64,000 nt of DNA, taken from positions 434,001-498,000 of the forward strand of contig JACZZP010000006.1 of assembly GCA_015183035.1 (NCBI GenBank), in the 5' to 3' direction. The stretch's first letter is position 1; every line of letters begins with the position of its first letter. Below are positions 36,241 through 47,614 of the stretch, one piece after another. The notes below the pieces were generated by a model. It was not told the origin of the DNA. It saw only the letters and a program-made list of their open reading frames with translations, and did no database searches. Both the position numbers and the translations under genes were made by a program. This DNA comes from Meloidogyne chitwoodi. Its lineage: Eukaryota; Nematoda; Chromadorea; Rhabditida; Meloidogynidae.

Positions 36241-36655
36241 GGTTCCGACAGTCGTGTCGGGGCAAATCACAATCCAGACAAAATACAATCCGACAGAATA
36301 CAATCCGACAAATCACCATCTTACCAAAATACAATCCGACCAAAACACCATCCGACCAAAATACCATCTAAAAAAATATTTTGTTTTCTGTTTCTTTTTG
36401 AATGTTGTTAATCATATTTTTCTGAAAACTTAATTCATATTTTTCTGAAAACTTAAAATATCTCATAAAAACATTGAAAAATACGAAGAAACGCGTTTAT
36501 TTTAATTTAAAATATAATAAATCACTTAAAATTAAAATATTTTTTTAGATGGTATTTTGGTCGGATGGTGTTTTGGTCGGATTGTATTTTGTCTGGATTG
36601 TGATTTGTCTGGACTGTATTTTGGAAGATGGTGTTTTGCCCCTTACCCCCGACAG
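36241..36655. repeat. Inverted-repeat element made of short AATACAATCCGAC-type repeats
   Basis: The left part repeats CAAAATACAATCCGAC/AGAC with variants; the right part repeats the complement (GTCGGATTGTATTTTG). The ends GTTCCGACAG...GTCGGGGCAAA and GCCCCTTACCCCCGACAGTGAAC are imperfect inverts. Open frames here on both strands are repeat translations. Mirrored at 58360-58774. Confidence 0.65.
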
Positions 36656-36740
36656 TGAACTATTCTTCTTTTCCATAATTTCTTATAAAAACAATTTTAA
36701 AATAATTTAAGAATTAATTTAAAAAAATTAATAAATAAAT

Positions 36741-37103
36741 ATGAATTCAAACTCATCAAAATTATTTTTTATTTTATTAATTTTATTTATTACAACAACA
36801 AATATTTTATGTTTAAATATACCTAAAGTTTGTGTTTGCACAAATATCAGTAAAGATGCTGTTTGTTTTATCGAATATGATAATAATAATGGTTTTTCAG
36901 CAAAGACACGTATTCGTGAAGGCTACAAACATTATAGTAATAAATACAATTTAATTTATATATATTTAATAAATATTTTGAATTTAGAAGTTACAAAGAA
37001 AGGAAAAGATTGTTCAGACACTTGCATCCCTTCTGAAATATATAGCCCGACTTCTGGTAAGGTTATATGTAAGGACGATTGTAAGGGCTGTACAATAAAT
37101 TGA
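36741..37103 (+). CDS. Small secreted cysteine-rich protein, unknown family
   Basis: No family recognised. The protein begins with a strong signal peptide (KLFFILLILFITTTNILC). The mature part has eight Cys: VCVC and AVCF near the front, then DCSDTC, VICKDDCKGC at the end, spaced as in small disulphide-stabilised secreted proteins. As an uninterrupted frame it is 120 residues. A 51-bp stretch (about 36937-36987) begins GTAATAAA and ends GAATTTAG and encodes an odd hydrophobic NKYNLIYIYLIN segment. It fits a short in-frame intron; removing it would leave a 103-residue Cys-rich protein. It lies next to the expansin-like gene, on the opposite strand. Mirrored at 57912-58274. Confidence 0.75.
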   Translation: MNSNSSKLFFILLILFITTTNILCLNIPKVCVCTNISKDAVCFIEYDNNNGFSAKTRIREGYKHYSNKYNLIYIYLINILNLEVTKKGKDCSDTCIPSEIYSPTSGKVICKDDCKGCTIN

Positions 37104-38128
37104 TAGGTGTGATTTTTTTAATTTAAAAAGGGAATTTGCTCAAGCAAAGTTCGAAACTATTTTTCATTTCTCTCACTATTTTACATTTTCAATACTATTT
37201 TTGACTACTTTATTTATTTTTGTGTAAATTATTTGGGCATTTCGAGTAAGCTGCGTCTTCAAAATAAAATTGTAAAAAAAAAAGTTCAATCAATTTAAAC
37301 TCAAAGTTTACTAAAAATAATATATTTTTTGTTTAAATTTTGGTAAAATGTCCATTTGAAATAAACATGTGTATTATTCTTTGCGGATTTTTGCCCAAAA
37401 ATGAAGATATTTTCCAATTAACTTGCGGATTTTTTAATCTTGTAACTCTGAATATTATTTTGAGAAATAATAAGAAACAATAAGACCAAGTGTTATAAGG
37501 AAACCCAAAAGGCAGATCAGTGGATGTGCGTTTTTCAACGAAACTCTCCTTTTAAAAATTTTTTTTATTTTTTTTTCTTATGTAATAGTTTTATACTTTT
37601 TGGTAAAAAAATTATGAATGAGCGAAAGATACGAAAAAAACATTAAAATCCCAAATAAAAATAAATGGGATTTTTAGGGATTATCCATGGGATCTCATAA
37701 TTCCCCGGACCGTATTTTTCATGAGAACGGATCCCAAATACGTTTTTTCAATATTATCGGATTAATTCCGAGACCGAATCAATCCCGAAAATCCAGTCAG
37801 ATCCTAACAAGCTCTATTCTCAAAATCCGAGTCTGACTCTAGAAAATCGATTGCATAAAAAGAAGGAAAGAGTGTAAGAATATAAGAGAGCATTTGCACA
37901 CAAAAGGCAAAAAATCATTTTCAGTTCGAAATTATATTTAACTACAAATATTTTTATCTAATAAAATTTAATTTAAAAAATACAATAAAAATTAAAGAAA
38001 AGCCGTCTTTTAATTAAAGAAAATCTGAAAAATACAAAATTGTTTAAAAATATCATTTTAATAGTTAGGATAGTCTTTTTCCCCCAAAAAAAGAAAAAGA
38101 TTTTTGAATCTTTTTCTTATTTATTTTT
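37104..38128. other. Intergenic between Cys-rich gene and expansin-like gene
   Basis: Contains a stretch resembling 22500-22830 (37500-37650), a GGGATT/AATCCC-rich zone (37665-37805) and one copy of the dispersed motif AAGAGAGCATTT (37883-37894). No gene is visible. Confidence 0.5.
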
Positions 38129-39066
38129 TCACAATGTGCTAGGACATTCTATATAAGTAATCTTAGCAGCGACTAATCCAGCATTTGGATTTGGTTCTAA
38201 CCACTTAAAAGCAGCTTCAGTTATATCAAGTTCATTAGGTTCAAATTTTTCTGTTTCATTCATAATTGGAATTGTTAGACTAAAAATTAAATTAAAAAAA
38301 AATTAAATTTAATCTTTTCTTACGTTTTGCCTTTATATTCAATTTTTACGCATTTATTTATGCAGACTTTATCATTACGAATATAATGTCTATCAGGGAA
38401 ACAAGAAGGCACCCAAGGTGAATTTTTTGCAAATAATTTGCCTCCAACATCGGCATGCATTGGCTATTTTTAAAAAAATAAAATTATTATTAAATTGAAT
38501 GATTTAAAAATAATCTTTTTTGGGGGAAAGTTTGGTGTAAACGATGGAACAAAAAACCCGGAGATCCAAAGGAAATTATTTAAGCTTAAATATACATTTT
38601 TCCCCCTAATTTAGGCTATTTAGTATTTATCATTCACTTAAACTGTCCCTGATAAATTAAAAAAATATAAACTAACATAATTTGTACCAGTTCCACAAGG
38701 TCCACCATTATCAGTACCTGCTGTTATTGGATGCCAAGTAAATCTTCCATCCATTCGTTTATTCATATATTGGTCAATTGTACCAGGGGTACTTGCATTT
38801 TGTGTTAAACAAGTTTGCGATGTTTTCCAACGAAAGGGGACGACTAATACATTTGGATCGTTATTTGTTGGATTATTGTTATTTGTTGGTGGAATATCAG
38901 TTGGTGCTAGATTATTTGAAGGTGGATTAGCTTTTGGAAGACCATTTGAAGGTGCTGGAACAGTCACATGTTGACAGGACATTTTTTTATTTGAAGAAGG
39001 CTTAGCCTCATTTATTTCAAATAAAATAAAAAATATAAGAAAAGAATAAAATAGTTTTTTAAACAT
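38129..39066 (-). CDS. Expansin-like double-psi beta-barrel protein, secreted
   Basis: Nematode expansin-like proteins loosen plant cell walls and are thought to be of microbial origin in tylenchids. Three minus-strand exons: 38677-39066, 38324-38463, 38129-38279, joined in phases 0 and 2, about 226 residues. The signal peptide is FKKLFYSFLIFFILFEINEA. A Pro/Asn/Thr-rich linker of about 45 residues follows (PTNNNNPTNN region). The barrel domain includes RFTWHPI, GGPCGTGTNY, DKVCINKCVKIEYKGKT, LTIPIMNE, the ELDITEAAFKWL signature and a final ITYIECP. The C-K-V/I-Y-GKT and D-I-T-E-A-A-F pattern is typical of the DPBB fold of expansins, barwin and RlpA. The usual HFD catalytic-like Asp motif is not obvious. 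No carbohydrate-binding module is visible. Mirrored at 55949-56886. Confidence 0.75.
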
Positions 39067-39850
39067 TTTTTTTTTAATTTTTTTTATTTTAATTATTTAA
39101 ATTTAATTTAATGATTTTAATTGTCAAATTATTCAATTTTATATTAAAAAATTTTTTTTAAAGTTTAGACATCAGAGGATCACATTTATTTAAACAAATG
39201 TTTTATTTTTTGCCTCATTTTAAAATATTAAAAAAAAAATTAAATTAAAACATTAAAAACCTAAATGTACAACCATTGGAATTTTTGTGGATTTTAAAAA
39301 AAAAAAATCAAGTCAAAGACCAATTTTTTTAAATATATTTTATTTGACCCAACTCCCTATTGATCAACTCCATTTATTTAAAATATTTTAATTTTGATAA
39401 TTTAGTCTAAAAGATTAAATAAATTTATTAACTTTATTTTCTTGATTTTGTCAAAATTTAAATTTAATTCCAAACAATTGTGTATTTAAAAAACATATTG
39501 GATAGCATTATTTTAATCTAAAAATTACCGTATTTTCTCGAATAGTTACCCTGTCTCTATTAATTACCCCGTCTCTATTAGTTACCCCCTCCAGCGACAG
39601 GTTGAAAAAATAATTACCCTATCTCTATTAATTACCCCCCTCTCCATACTCTATTAATTACCCCCTATAAAGAAAACCATTTATCTCATTCAATTGTTTG
39701 ATGTTTCGTTGAAGTTTCATGGCTTTTATATCGTTTATCTTTTAGAAATTTGTGATTCTTTTTAAATTCAATTATTCATAAGCTTACGTTCTTTTTCTTG
39801 TAAAAGGTTCTATGTATATAGAATCGGAATTTTTTAAAATTATAATAAAA

Positions 39851-40195
39851 AGGGGTAGGAGACGATTTAGAGTAGCAAGTTATTTTTGGCCATAACTTTT
39901 TTATTCCTCAGTTAATTTGAACAGTTCTTTTAATAATCGAAAGTCGGTAAGAGGATTATTTTTTTAATAGAAAGATCCAATCAGATAATACCAAAAAAGT
40001 TACAGAATGATAAACGCGGAAAATTGCAATTTTCGTGTTTTTCGGGCCTAATGTTTTTAGAATCAATTGATCTGGTCGGTCCAATAATGAAAAGAATCAG
40101 CTTTTTAAGCTCTTTCGAATTACAAAAAATATTCGCAATTGTATAAAATAAAGTTATTCAAGCTACTCAATCAGCTGACTCATCGTCTTTTACCT
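39851..40195. mobile_element. Nested MITE, same family as 234-592
   Basis: Ends are GGTAGGAGACGATTTAGAG and, in reverse complement, GGTAAAAGACGATGAGTCA. The interior shares TTGGCCATAACTTTTTT and TTGAACAGTTCTTTT phrases with the intronic element at 234-592. Mirrored at 54820-55164. Confidence 0.65.
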
Positions 40196-40395
40196 ATTAA
40201 ATGGAACAAAAATGAGGAAAAAATTATTAAAAACTAAAATTTGCTGCTCTACTAGAGATAGGCAAAATAGTATTTCAGGGATTCCGATTCGGAAATTTTT
40301 TGTAAACTTATTCGGCGGGATTTTATATGATAACCGCCGAATAAGATCTCTTTAGCGCCGGTCACTAAGCCCTATTATACGGGAGCAGGCCAGTG

Positions 40396-40566
40396 TACCG
40401 CGAGCCCATTGTACCGCAGAGCTATAACTTATTTTATATTTACCAAAAATTTTCGACCCAAGCATGGTTCGACTCAGCTCGATGAGCTGAGTCGAATGAG
40501 ACTGATCTCTATTTTATAAAAATTATAAACGGAGTTATAAGCTCTGCGGTACATTGGGCTCGCGGT
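40396..40566. mobile_element. Nested short TIR element with TACCGCGAGCCCA ends
   Basis: The left end TACCGCGAGCCCATTGTACC continuing into GCAGAGCTATAACT is matched by the reverse complement at the right. CTCAGCTCGATGAGCTGAG in the middle is a second palindrome. CCCTATTATAC lies on both outer sides. Mirrored at 54449-54619. Confidence 0.75.
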
Positions 40567-41405
40567 AGTGTACCCCCTATTATACATAACAATAAAAATG
40601 AAAAAGAAAAATCAGAATGCATTCTTCGATGTTTTTAAAACTAGCTGCCAGACGAACAAATTGTAGACTTCAGAATGCCAATTTTTATTTTGTTAATTCA
40701 CAAAAATTGGTTGAAAAAATAATTACCCTGTCTCTATTAATTACCCCGTCTCTATTAGTTACCCCCTCCAGCGATAGGCTGAAACAATAATTACCCAGGG
40801 TAACTATTCGAGAAAATACGGTAATTTCTATTATTTTATTGTCCATAATCTTATGTTTTTATTTTTTTTGGAAAGTTTTGATCATTAGGGTTGACTCCCT
40901 TTTTATTTAATTTTTTGAGTTATTTAATAATTATATTTTTTAATTAAACATTTGTGTACATATATAAACTACATTACTTTGGGAAATTGATTTTTTAAAA
41001 TTTTAAAAGATAAAAATTAAATTTTAAAAATTTAAATTAAAAAATATATTATATTTTAAATTAAATTTCAATTTTAGAATTTAAAAAATTAAAATTAGCC
41101 TATTTGTCAGTGATAAAAAACTGAGAATAACGACGGAGAAAGAGATCAAATGTGCATAAAAGTAAGGAGAGAGTGTGTGAAGATAAGAGAGCATTTAACA
41201 ACTTTAATTATTTTTTTTTCAATTATACATATTTATTTTAAAGAATAAATTATTGGACTAAAAATTTGAATTTTTATGAGAATATTTTAAATATTTTTGA
41301 AATATTTTGGAATACTAAAAAATTAAAACAACTTTTTTTTTTATTATTTTTTTTCTTTTTAATTTCTCCTCATTATTTACTATTTCACAATTTGTAAAAC
41401 TTAAA

Positions 41406-41558
41406 AGAGACCACCGAATAATATTTCTAAATATTATATTTAATAAGTGCATTATTTATCAATTTATTTAATAAAAGTCCATTCCATGCTTTATAAAATA
41501 AATCGAAAAATTTATAAAAGACAACCACTAAATAATTTAAAATTAATTAATTTAAAAA
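41406..41558 (+). promoter_or_regulatory. Conserved promoter-proximal module of family gene 5
   Basis: AGAGACCACCGAATAATATT, an AAGTGCA heptamer (41448-41454), CTTTATAAAATAAATCGAAA, AAAAGACAACCACTAAATAA and the AT run lead to the ATG. A mirrored copy lies upstream of 53456. Confidence 0.5.
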
Positions 41559-43324
41559 ATGAATATTAAATTTATTTATTTATTTATTTTTTTATTAAAA
41601 TTATTTTATTTTTCATTTTCAAATATTTTAAATGACCAAAAATTCAAAATTGAATTAGAGGAAAATAATTTAAAAGAAAATGGAATTAATGATATTAAAT
41701 TGACAAAAATAAAATCAAATAAAAATGAAAATTATATAAAATTTTTTATTGAAATTAATTCTATAATTAATGATAATAGTGAAAAATGGTTATATTTAAA
41801 AGAATTTGGAAATATTTGTTCTAATTATTCTGAATCAGAATTAATTAAAATTAATCGAAGCGGTATAAAAAAATTTATATTTAAAAATCAATTAAATGAT
41901 TATACTCAATATGAATTAAAAATTTGTATGTTAAAAAAAGAAACTGAAAAAATAAATAAATTTTTAAATTATTTTAAAACTCCAATTGAAAAAATTGAAA
42001 CAATTGTAAGCATTTTTTAAATTTTATTGTGAATGGCTGTAATATTTAAATATTGTTTTTTAATTTTTGATAATTTTTTATTCTCCAATTTTTTAAAAAT
42101 TATTTAAGTTTTGCTTTTAAAGATAATTGTGTAAAAACATTAAAAAGATATTATAAAAGGAAAACGAAAAAATAAAAGTAACACTTTCATAGCTTTTTGG
42201 TAGTATAAATTATTATTCTTAAAATAAAGACTATAAAAGGGTAGCAGTTATTGGCTAAACTTTAACTTAGGTATTTTTAAAATCTTAAAATACTTAAGTT
42301 TGATCTCTTAAATTAATTTCAAGCTTAAACTTGAAAAATTAAAATTTAAAGAAACTTAATAAAACTTAAAATCATAGAATTTAAGTTTAAACTTAAGAAA
42401 AATTTTAACTTTTTAAAAACTTAAGTATATAACAAAACAAAACTTTTTTTACTAGCAAAAATAAAAACAACTAAAGTTTTAAAAATTAAAACTTTAAATT
42501 TATTTTTATAGCCACTGATGACAATTTGTCCTTTATTTTATGCAGAATTTAATTTATTACAAAATGATGAAGATGAAAATAATCCTCTAGTCGTGGACGA
42601 TTTTTTTAATATGAAAAAAGAAATAAACATTAATGGAATAAACTCAATCATGTTTAAGGAATATGGTCAATTATTGTCACAAAGCGATCCAATTGAATTA
42701 ACAAAATTAAATTGTTTTTTAAATACAGAATTTAATCCAAAACAAAACAAGGGAAAGAATATAATAAATATTATTAATTCTTTATCAATAGGAAGTTCAT
42801 CAAATAAAAATAATTTTCAATATTCACATTTTGATTTTTGTATAAAATTCAAAAATTCTGGCAAATATTTTATTATCTTTTATGGAAAAGGATGGTCATC
42901 TAACCTTGTGTTCTTTTTAAAAATTGAAGAAGAAAATCAAACAAAATGTTGGAATGAAAGATTAGAATTAAATGAAAAATTAAAAGAAATATTTGAATTT
43001 ATGCGTTATAAAATTACAATTACTTTAGTAGAACTTAATTTAAAAAAAGAAGAAGAAAAGGAAATCAAAGAAGGATTATTTGGTATTGGAATATATATTA
43101 ATTACAAATTTAATACCGATAACACGAGTTTAATAATTGATTCAACTGATGAAAATAATAAAAAATCATTTCATTTAAATAATTTTTTTATTCATTTTAT
43201 TACAATAATTCCTTTAATTAATGATGGAACTTTTGAATTTTATGTTGATAATGAAGGTTATACTAGAGAAAAGAAGAATATCAAAGAAAATGAGCAAATC
43301 GGATTTATAAAAAATTTTCCTTAA
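41559..43324 (+). CDS. Two-exon secreted family protein, gene 5
   Basis: Same uncharacterised family. Exon 1 is 41559-42005 (donor GTAAGC) and exon 2 is 42512-43324, phase 0, 419 residues. The signal peptide is MNIKFIYLFIFLLKLFYFSF. Exon 2 opens PLMTICPLFYAEFNLLQN and keeps DFCIKF, FFLKIEEENQTKCWNE and MRYKITI. The C-terminus is extended: the family stop TAG after GYTRE-KNI-EN reads GAG here, adding EQIGFIKNFP. The first part of exon 2 (FNPKQNKGKNIINI, SIGSSSNKNNFQYS) is shared exactly with gene 6. Mirrored at 51691-53456. Confidence 0.88.
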
Positions 43325-43926
43325 AAATATAGTTTATTAGCTTTTGCCAAAAAATGGCATACTTTTATTATTAGTTTATCTTTTCTTCTAGAGAAGAATG
43401 ATTCTGTCCTTAGTAAAATTGACATTAGAGATCTGCTCGGAAGTGAAAAAAATTTCAAATTTTGATTTGTAAAACACTCACATAAATTTAAAATATATTT
43501 ATTTATTATTATAAATTATTTAGTAAGAACATTGTTAATTTTTAAGTCATAATCACAATTATTTACACAAGGTAAACAATTGTTTTATTTTTGCTAAATT
43601 TTAAATATTAAAAAAATAAATATTTGAAATCCTTGAAAATGGTAAAACTCCAAATGTAACAAATTAAAGTTAAAAATTTTAAATTGTTAAAAATTCACCC
43701 AATCATTTAAACTCGTTTATTTCTGATTTTATTTTAGTCAATTGAATAATCTCATTCTGCGCCTAAAAAACGCGGCGCAAGTGTAGCGGCACAAATTCTA
43801 CATAACTCTAGTGAATATTAAATTAAAAATCAATTTAAAAAAATCTATCCACGTTTTTTAAAATAGATAGAAAAACCTATAGAGACCACCATGCCATTCA
43901 CTAATTTAAAATTAATTAATTTAACA

Positions 43927-45500
43927 ATGAATATTAAAATTATTTTTTTATTTATTTTACTATTAAAATTATTTTATTTTTCATTTTCAAATATTTTAAA
44001 CGACCAAAAATTCAAAATTGAATTAATAAAAAATAATTTAAAAGAAAATGGAATTAATGATATAAAATTGACAAAAATAAAATCAAATAAAAGTGAAAAT
44101 TATATAAAATTTTTTATTGAAATTAATATTATTAATGATAATAATATAAAAGCAGTTTATTTAAAAGAACTTGAAAATGATTGTTCTAATTATGCTGAAT
44201 CAGAATTAATTAATATTAATCGAAATGGTATAAAAAAATTTTTATTTAAAAATCAATTAAATGATTATACTCAATATGGAGTAAAAATTTGTTTGTTAAA
44301 ACAAAACAATGGAAATATAAATCGATTTTTAAATTATCTTAGAGGACAAACCCAAACAATTGTAAATGTTTATATTATTTTTGAATGGCCGTCATAAGAA
44401 TTTAAATTTAAACTTGAAAACTTAAATAATTGAAGTTTAAACTTGAAAACTTAAATAATTTAAGTTTAAACTTGAAAACTTAAATAATTTAAGTTTAAAC
44501 TTGAAAACTTAAATTATTTAAGTTTAAACTTGAAAACTTAAATTATTTAAGTTTAAACTTGAAAACTTAAATTATTTAAGTTTAAACTTGAAAACTTAAA
44601 TTATTTAAGTTTAAACTTGAAAACTTTTTAAACTTGAAAACTTAAATTTAAAAACTTATGTATACAACAAAGCTCAAAACATTTTAACTGAAAAGATAAA
44701 AGCTCTAAAAGTTTAAAATTTATTTTTATTAATTTTCATAGCCACTGATGACAATTCGTCCTTTGTTTTATGCAGATTTTAATTTATTACAAAATGATGA
44801 AGATGAAGAAAATCATTTACTTTTACCTCTGAAAAAACAAATAAACATAAATGGGATAAATTCAATTGTGTTTAGAAATCAAAATAACTTTAAATTAACA
44901 AAATTAAATTGTATTTTAAATACACAATTTAATCCAAAACAAAACAAGGGAAAGAATATAATAAATATTATTAATTCTTTATCAATAGGAAGTTCATCAA
45001 ATAAAAATAATTTTCAATATTCATATTTTGATTTTTGTATAAAATTCTTAAGACAAGGCGATTATTTTATTATTTTTGAGGGAAATGAGGAAGAAGAATG
45101 GTCGTCTAGCCTTGTTTTCTTTTTAAAAATTGAAAAAGAAAATCAAACAAAATGTTGGAATGAAAGATTAGAATTAAATGAAAATTTAAAAGAAATATTT
45201 GAATCTATGCGTTATAAAATTACAATTACTTTAGTAGAACTTAATTTAAATAGAGAAGAAGAAAGGGAAATTAAAGAAGGATTATTTGGTATTGGAATAT
45301 ATATTAATTACAAATTTGATATCGACAACAAGAGTTTAACAATTGATTCAACTGATGAAAATAATAAAAAAGAATTTGGTGTTCATAATTTTTTTAAACA
45401 TTCTATTAGAATATATCCTTTAATGAGTGATGGAAATTTTGAATTTGATGTTGATAATGAAGGTTATACTAGAGAAATGAAGAATATTCAAGAAAATTAG
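43927..45500 (+). CDS. Two-exon secreted family protein, gene 6, chimeric exon 2
   Basis: Exon 1 is 43927-44361 and exon 2 is 44742-45500, phase 0, 397 residues. I start at the ATG at 43927 (MNIKIIFLFILLLKLFYFSF), not 36 bp upstream, because it aligns with the family signal peptide; an AGAGACCACC motif lies just upstream at 43881. Exon 2 is a mosaic. Up to about 45017 it matches gene 5 (KGKNIINIINSLSIGSSSNK); from 45018 to the stop and beyond it is identical to gene 1 (FLRQGDYFIIFEGNEEEEWS onward). The junction is the left border of the direct duplication. Function unknown. Confidence 0.88.
44398..44655. repeat. 29-bp tandem repeat in the intron of gene 6
   Basis: About eight copies of AAACTTGAAAACTTAAATAA plus TTGAAGTTT-like, period 29. 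AAGTTTAAACTT in each unit is palindromic. Similar single phrases occur in the introns of genes 3, 4 and 5, so this looks like expansion of an ancestral intron motif. Confidence 0.85.
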
Positions 45501-46328
45501 GATGATCGGATTACAATTCTTTTTAAAAATGTAGTTTAGCGTTTTGCCAAAAATGACATAATTTTTTTATTACATATTAGTAGAGATGTAATATAAATTA
45601 TTTAAATATGTTTGATGTTTTTTTAGTAAATTTTAAAATAATTAAATTTAGAAAATTTAATAAAAAAAATTAAATAATAATTAAATAATTAAACGCAATT
45701 TATCATCATTATTAATTTTTTTAATCAAATTCCATCTAGTAAGCTAAAAAAATGATGGATAAAAATCAGTTAATATTAAAATAAAATTAAAAAAAAACTT
45801 TTTTTAATTTTATTTATTTAGCTTAAAATATATTTATTTTAATATATTCAACCATTAAAAAAATTATTTAAATAGGTAAATAATTTTTTTTTAATTTTTA
45901 ATTAAGCCAACAAGATAATTAAAATATTATATATATAAAATAACTTTGAAACTCGTGAAAAAAAAACAAAAAAAATTAAGGCTCCTTTTAAATTAGCGGG
46001 AGAGGTCTGGAAGTTCGAAATGTTTCTGGAAACTTAATACTGCGCATCCGGGAAAATTATAGACTTTTTTGTGCGGGGGTTCCTTCCCGCCGAAACAGCC
46101 CCCGCTCCGGATCTATCTCGGGAACGGGGGCAGATAGCGGAAAACTTCTGCTTGGAGGGGGATGGCCCACGATTAGTTGATAATTTTGGAAAAAAATTTT
46201 TTTGAAAAATCTCAACTCTAAGGGACGATGTGCTGAATCAACCCTTTTTAAATGCTGGCATTTTGTCCAAAGTTTCCCTTAGTGACCAACACTTGCAAAT
46301 GCTATTAAGAGAATGGTTGGGTATAGGG

Positions 46329-46663
46329 AAAAATGTCCGGGAGGAATAATGGGTAAACGGATACGGTGAATTTTTTGGGAAAGGTTATTTTGGTGCAGCG
46401 TTTGAGTGCGGTACTGAAATGGCCGAATGCGATATAATTTTAAAATATGTGGATTTATTGTGAGAGTAATGGGTAATCGGCTGTGGGGAGTTCAATGGGA
46501 GAGGTTATTTTTGTGCGGAGGTTCAGTGCGGCACTGAAATGGCTGTTTGAATTACAAATAAAAATAAGTCGGAATTATCCGGGGATAATGGGTAATCGGC
46601 TATGTGGAATTCATTGAGCAAGGTCATTTTGGTGCCGAACTTGAGTACAGCACTGAAATGGCC
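46329..46663 (+). repeat. Copy of the three degenerate 110-120-bp units
   Basis: The same three units as at 13796-14130, displaced by 32533 bp and, in the lines compared, unchanged. The surrounding 45501-48592 is the non-coding flank of block A'. Confidence 0.7.
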
Positions 46664-47614
46664 GATTGAATATTTAAATTGCTTTTTTGAGTGCGAAAAT
46701 TAAGTCAGGAGTTTTGAGTGCAGTTGATGCATTTGTAGCCACAAGTGTAGGGTACAAAAAGTTTGGGAGACACTTTAGTCTGGGATGAGTGATTGGGGTG
46801 ATTTGAGTCAAAAAGTGGTGGTCACATGAGTCAATTTTTGAAATCGGAGAGCAAAACCCGATTTTACTAGCCCATGTTGTAAAGCATGTTCTGAAGGTCC
46901 GAAAAACATAAGAATTGTTGTGGGTCCATTTGAGTCTCAGTGAGTTAGAGTCCGAAAAGTGATTCGGACTCTTACGGTTTTTTGGCCGTAACTTTTGCGA
47001 AAAATTTTTAAAAAATTTTCTGACTCCGGATTCGTTTTCAGGGAGTGTTTTTACCCTATATAAGACATTTTTACGAAAAAAAATTTTCAAAATTTTTCCA
47101 TAGGGGTACCCCTTTAGGAATATTTTCCAAAATTTTCACTCGACCTTAACTTTACGAGTTTTGGTCGGATTGAAATGAAACAAATGTTTTTAAATAAAGA
47201 AACAAATTAGCTATTTTATGAATGAAAAATTTTTTAAAAATGTTACATTTAGGGGTACTTAGGGTCAAAAATCTGAAAATTCGAAAATTTTCGGTTTTTC
47301 GAAAAATTTTAGATATTTTTGCCATAGGTCTGGATTGAAAGTATTTTTATTAAATCAGGCATATTTTTTAAAACATAATGACATTTTAAAATGTCAAAAA
47401 AGGTTATTTTTGAAAAAGTTATGATTTTTTAAAAATTTGGTCATAGAATGTCTTTAAAATTTTGAGGCAAAAATGGCTAAACACAAAAATTAAATAAGTA
47501 GGTCAAATGGTACCATTAGAAAGCTCTTGACAAGCTGAGTTCAAAAATATTTTTTGAAAAAATTTTGGGTCAACTTTGACCAAGTTACGGTGGGTCAAAG
47601 TTTGAGGTTGAGGT

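Larger units (their letters stand above)
39525..40824. mobile_element. 1.3-kb TIR element with two nested elements
   Basis: Ends are TTACCGTATTTTCTCGAATA and its exact reverse complement. Internal direct repeats at both sides (CTGTCTCTATTAATTACCCC, GTCTCTATTAGTTACCCCCT) flank a middle filled by other elements. No transposase frame. Mirrored at 54191-55490. Confidence 0.82.
31015..43344. repeat. Left arm of a very large inverted repeat
   Basis: Every feature here has a mirror image at position 95015 minus its coordinate: 31561/63454, 33006/62009, 36741/58274, 39066/55949 and 41559/53456. The constant sum means no net insertion or deletion along 12.3 kb. Encoded proteins are identical. The inner end is at 43344 (mirror 51671), just after the stop of gene 5. 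The outer end is set by the window edge, not by loss of similarity. Confidence 0.97.

Noticed and set aside
36154..36433. Frames on both strands over the AATACAATCCGAC repeats
   Set aside because: They are repeat translations.
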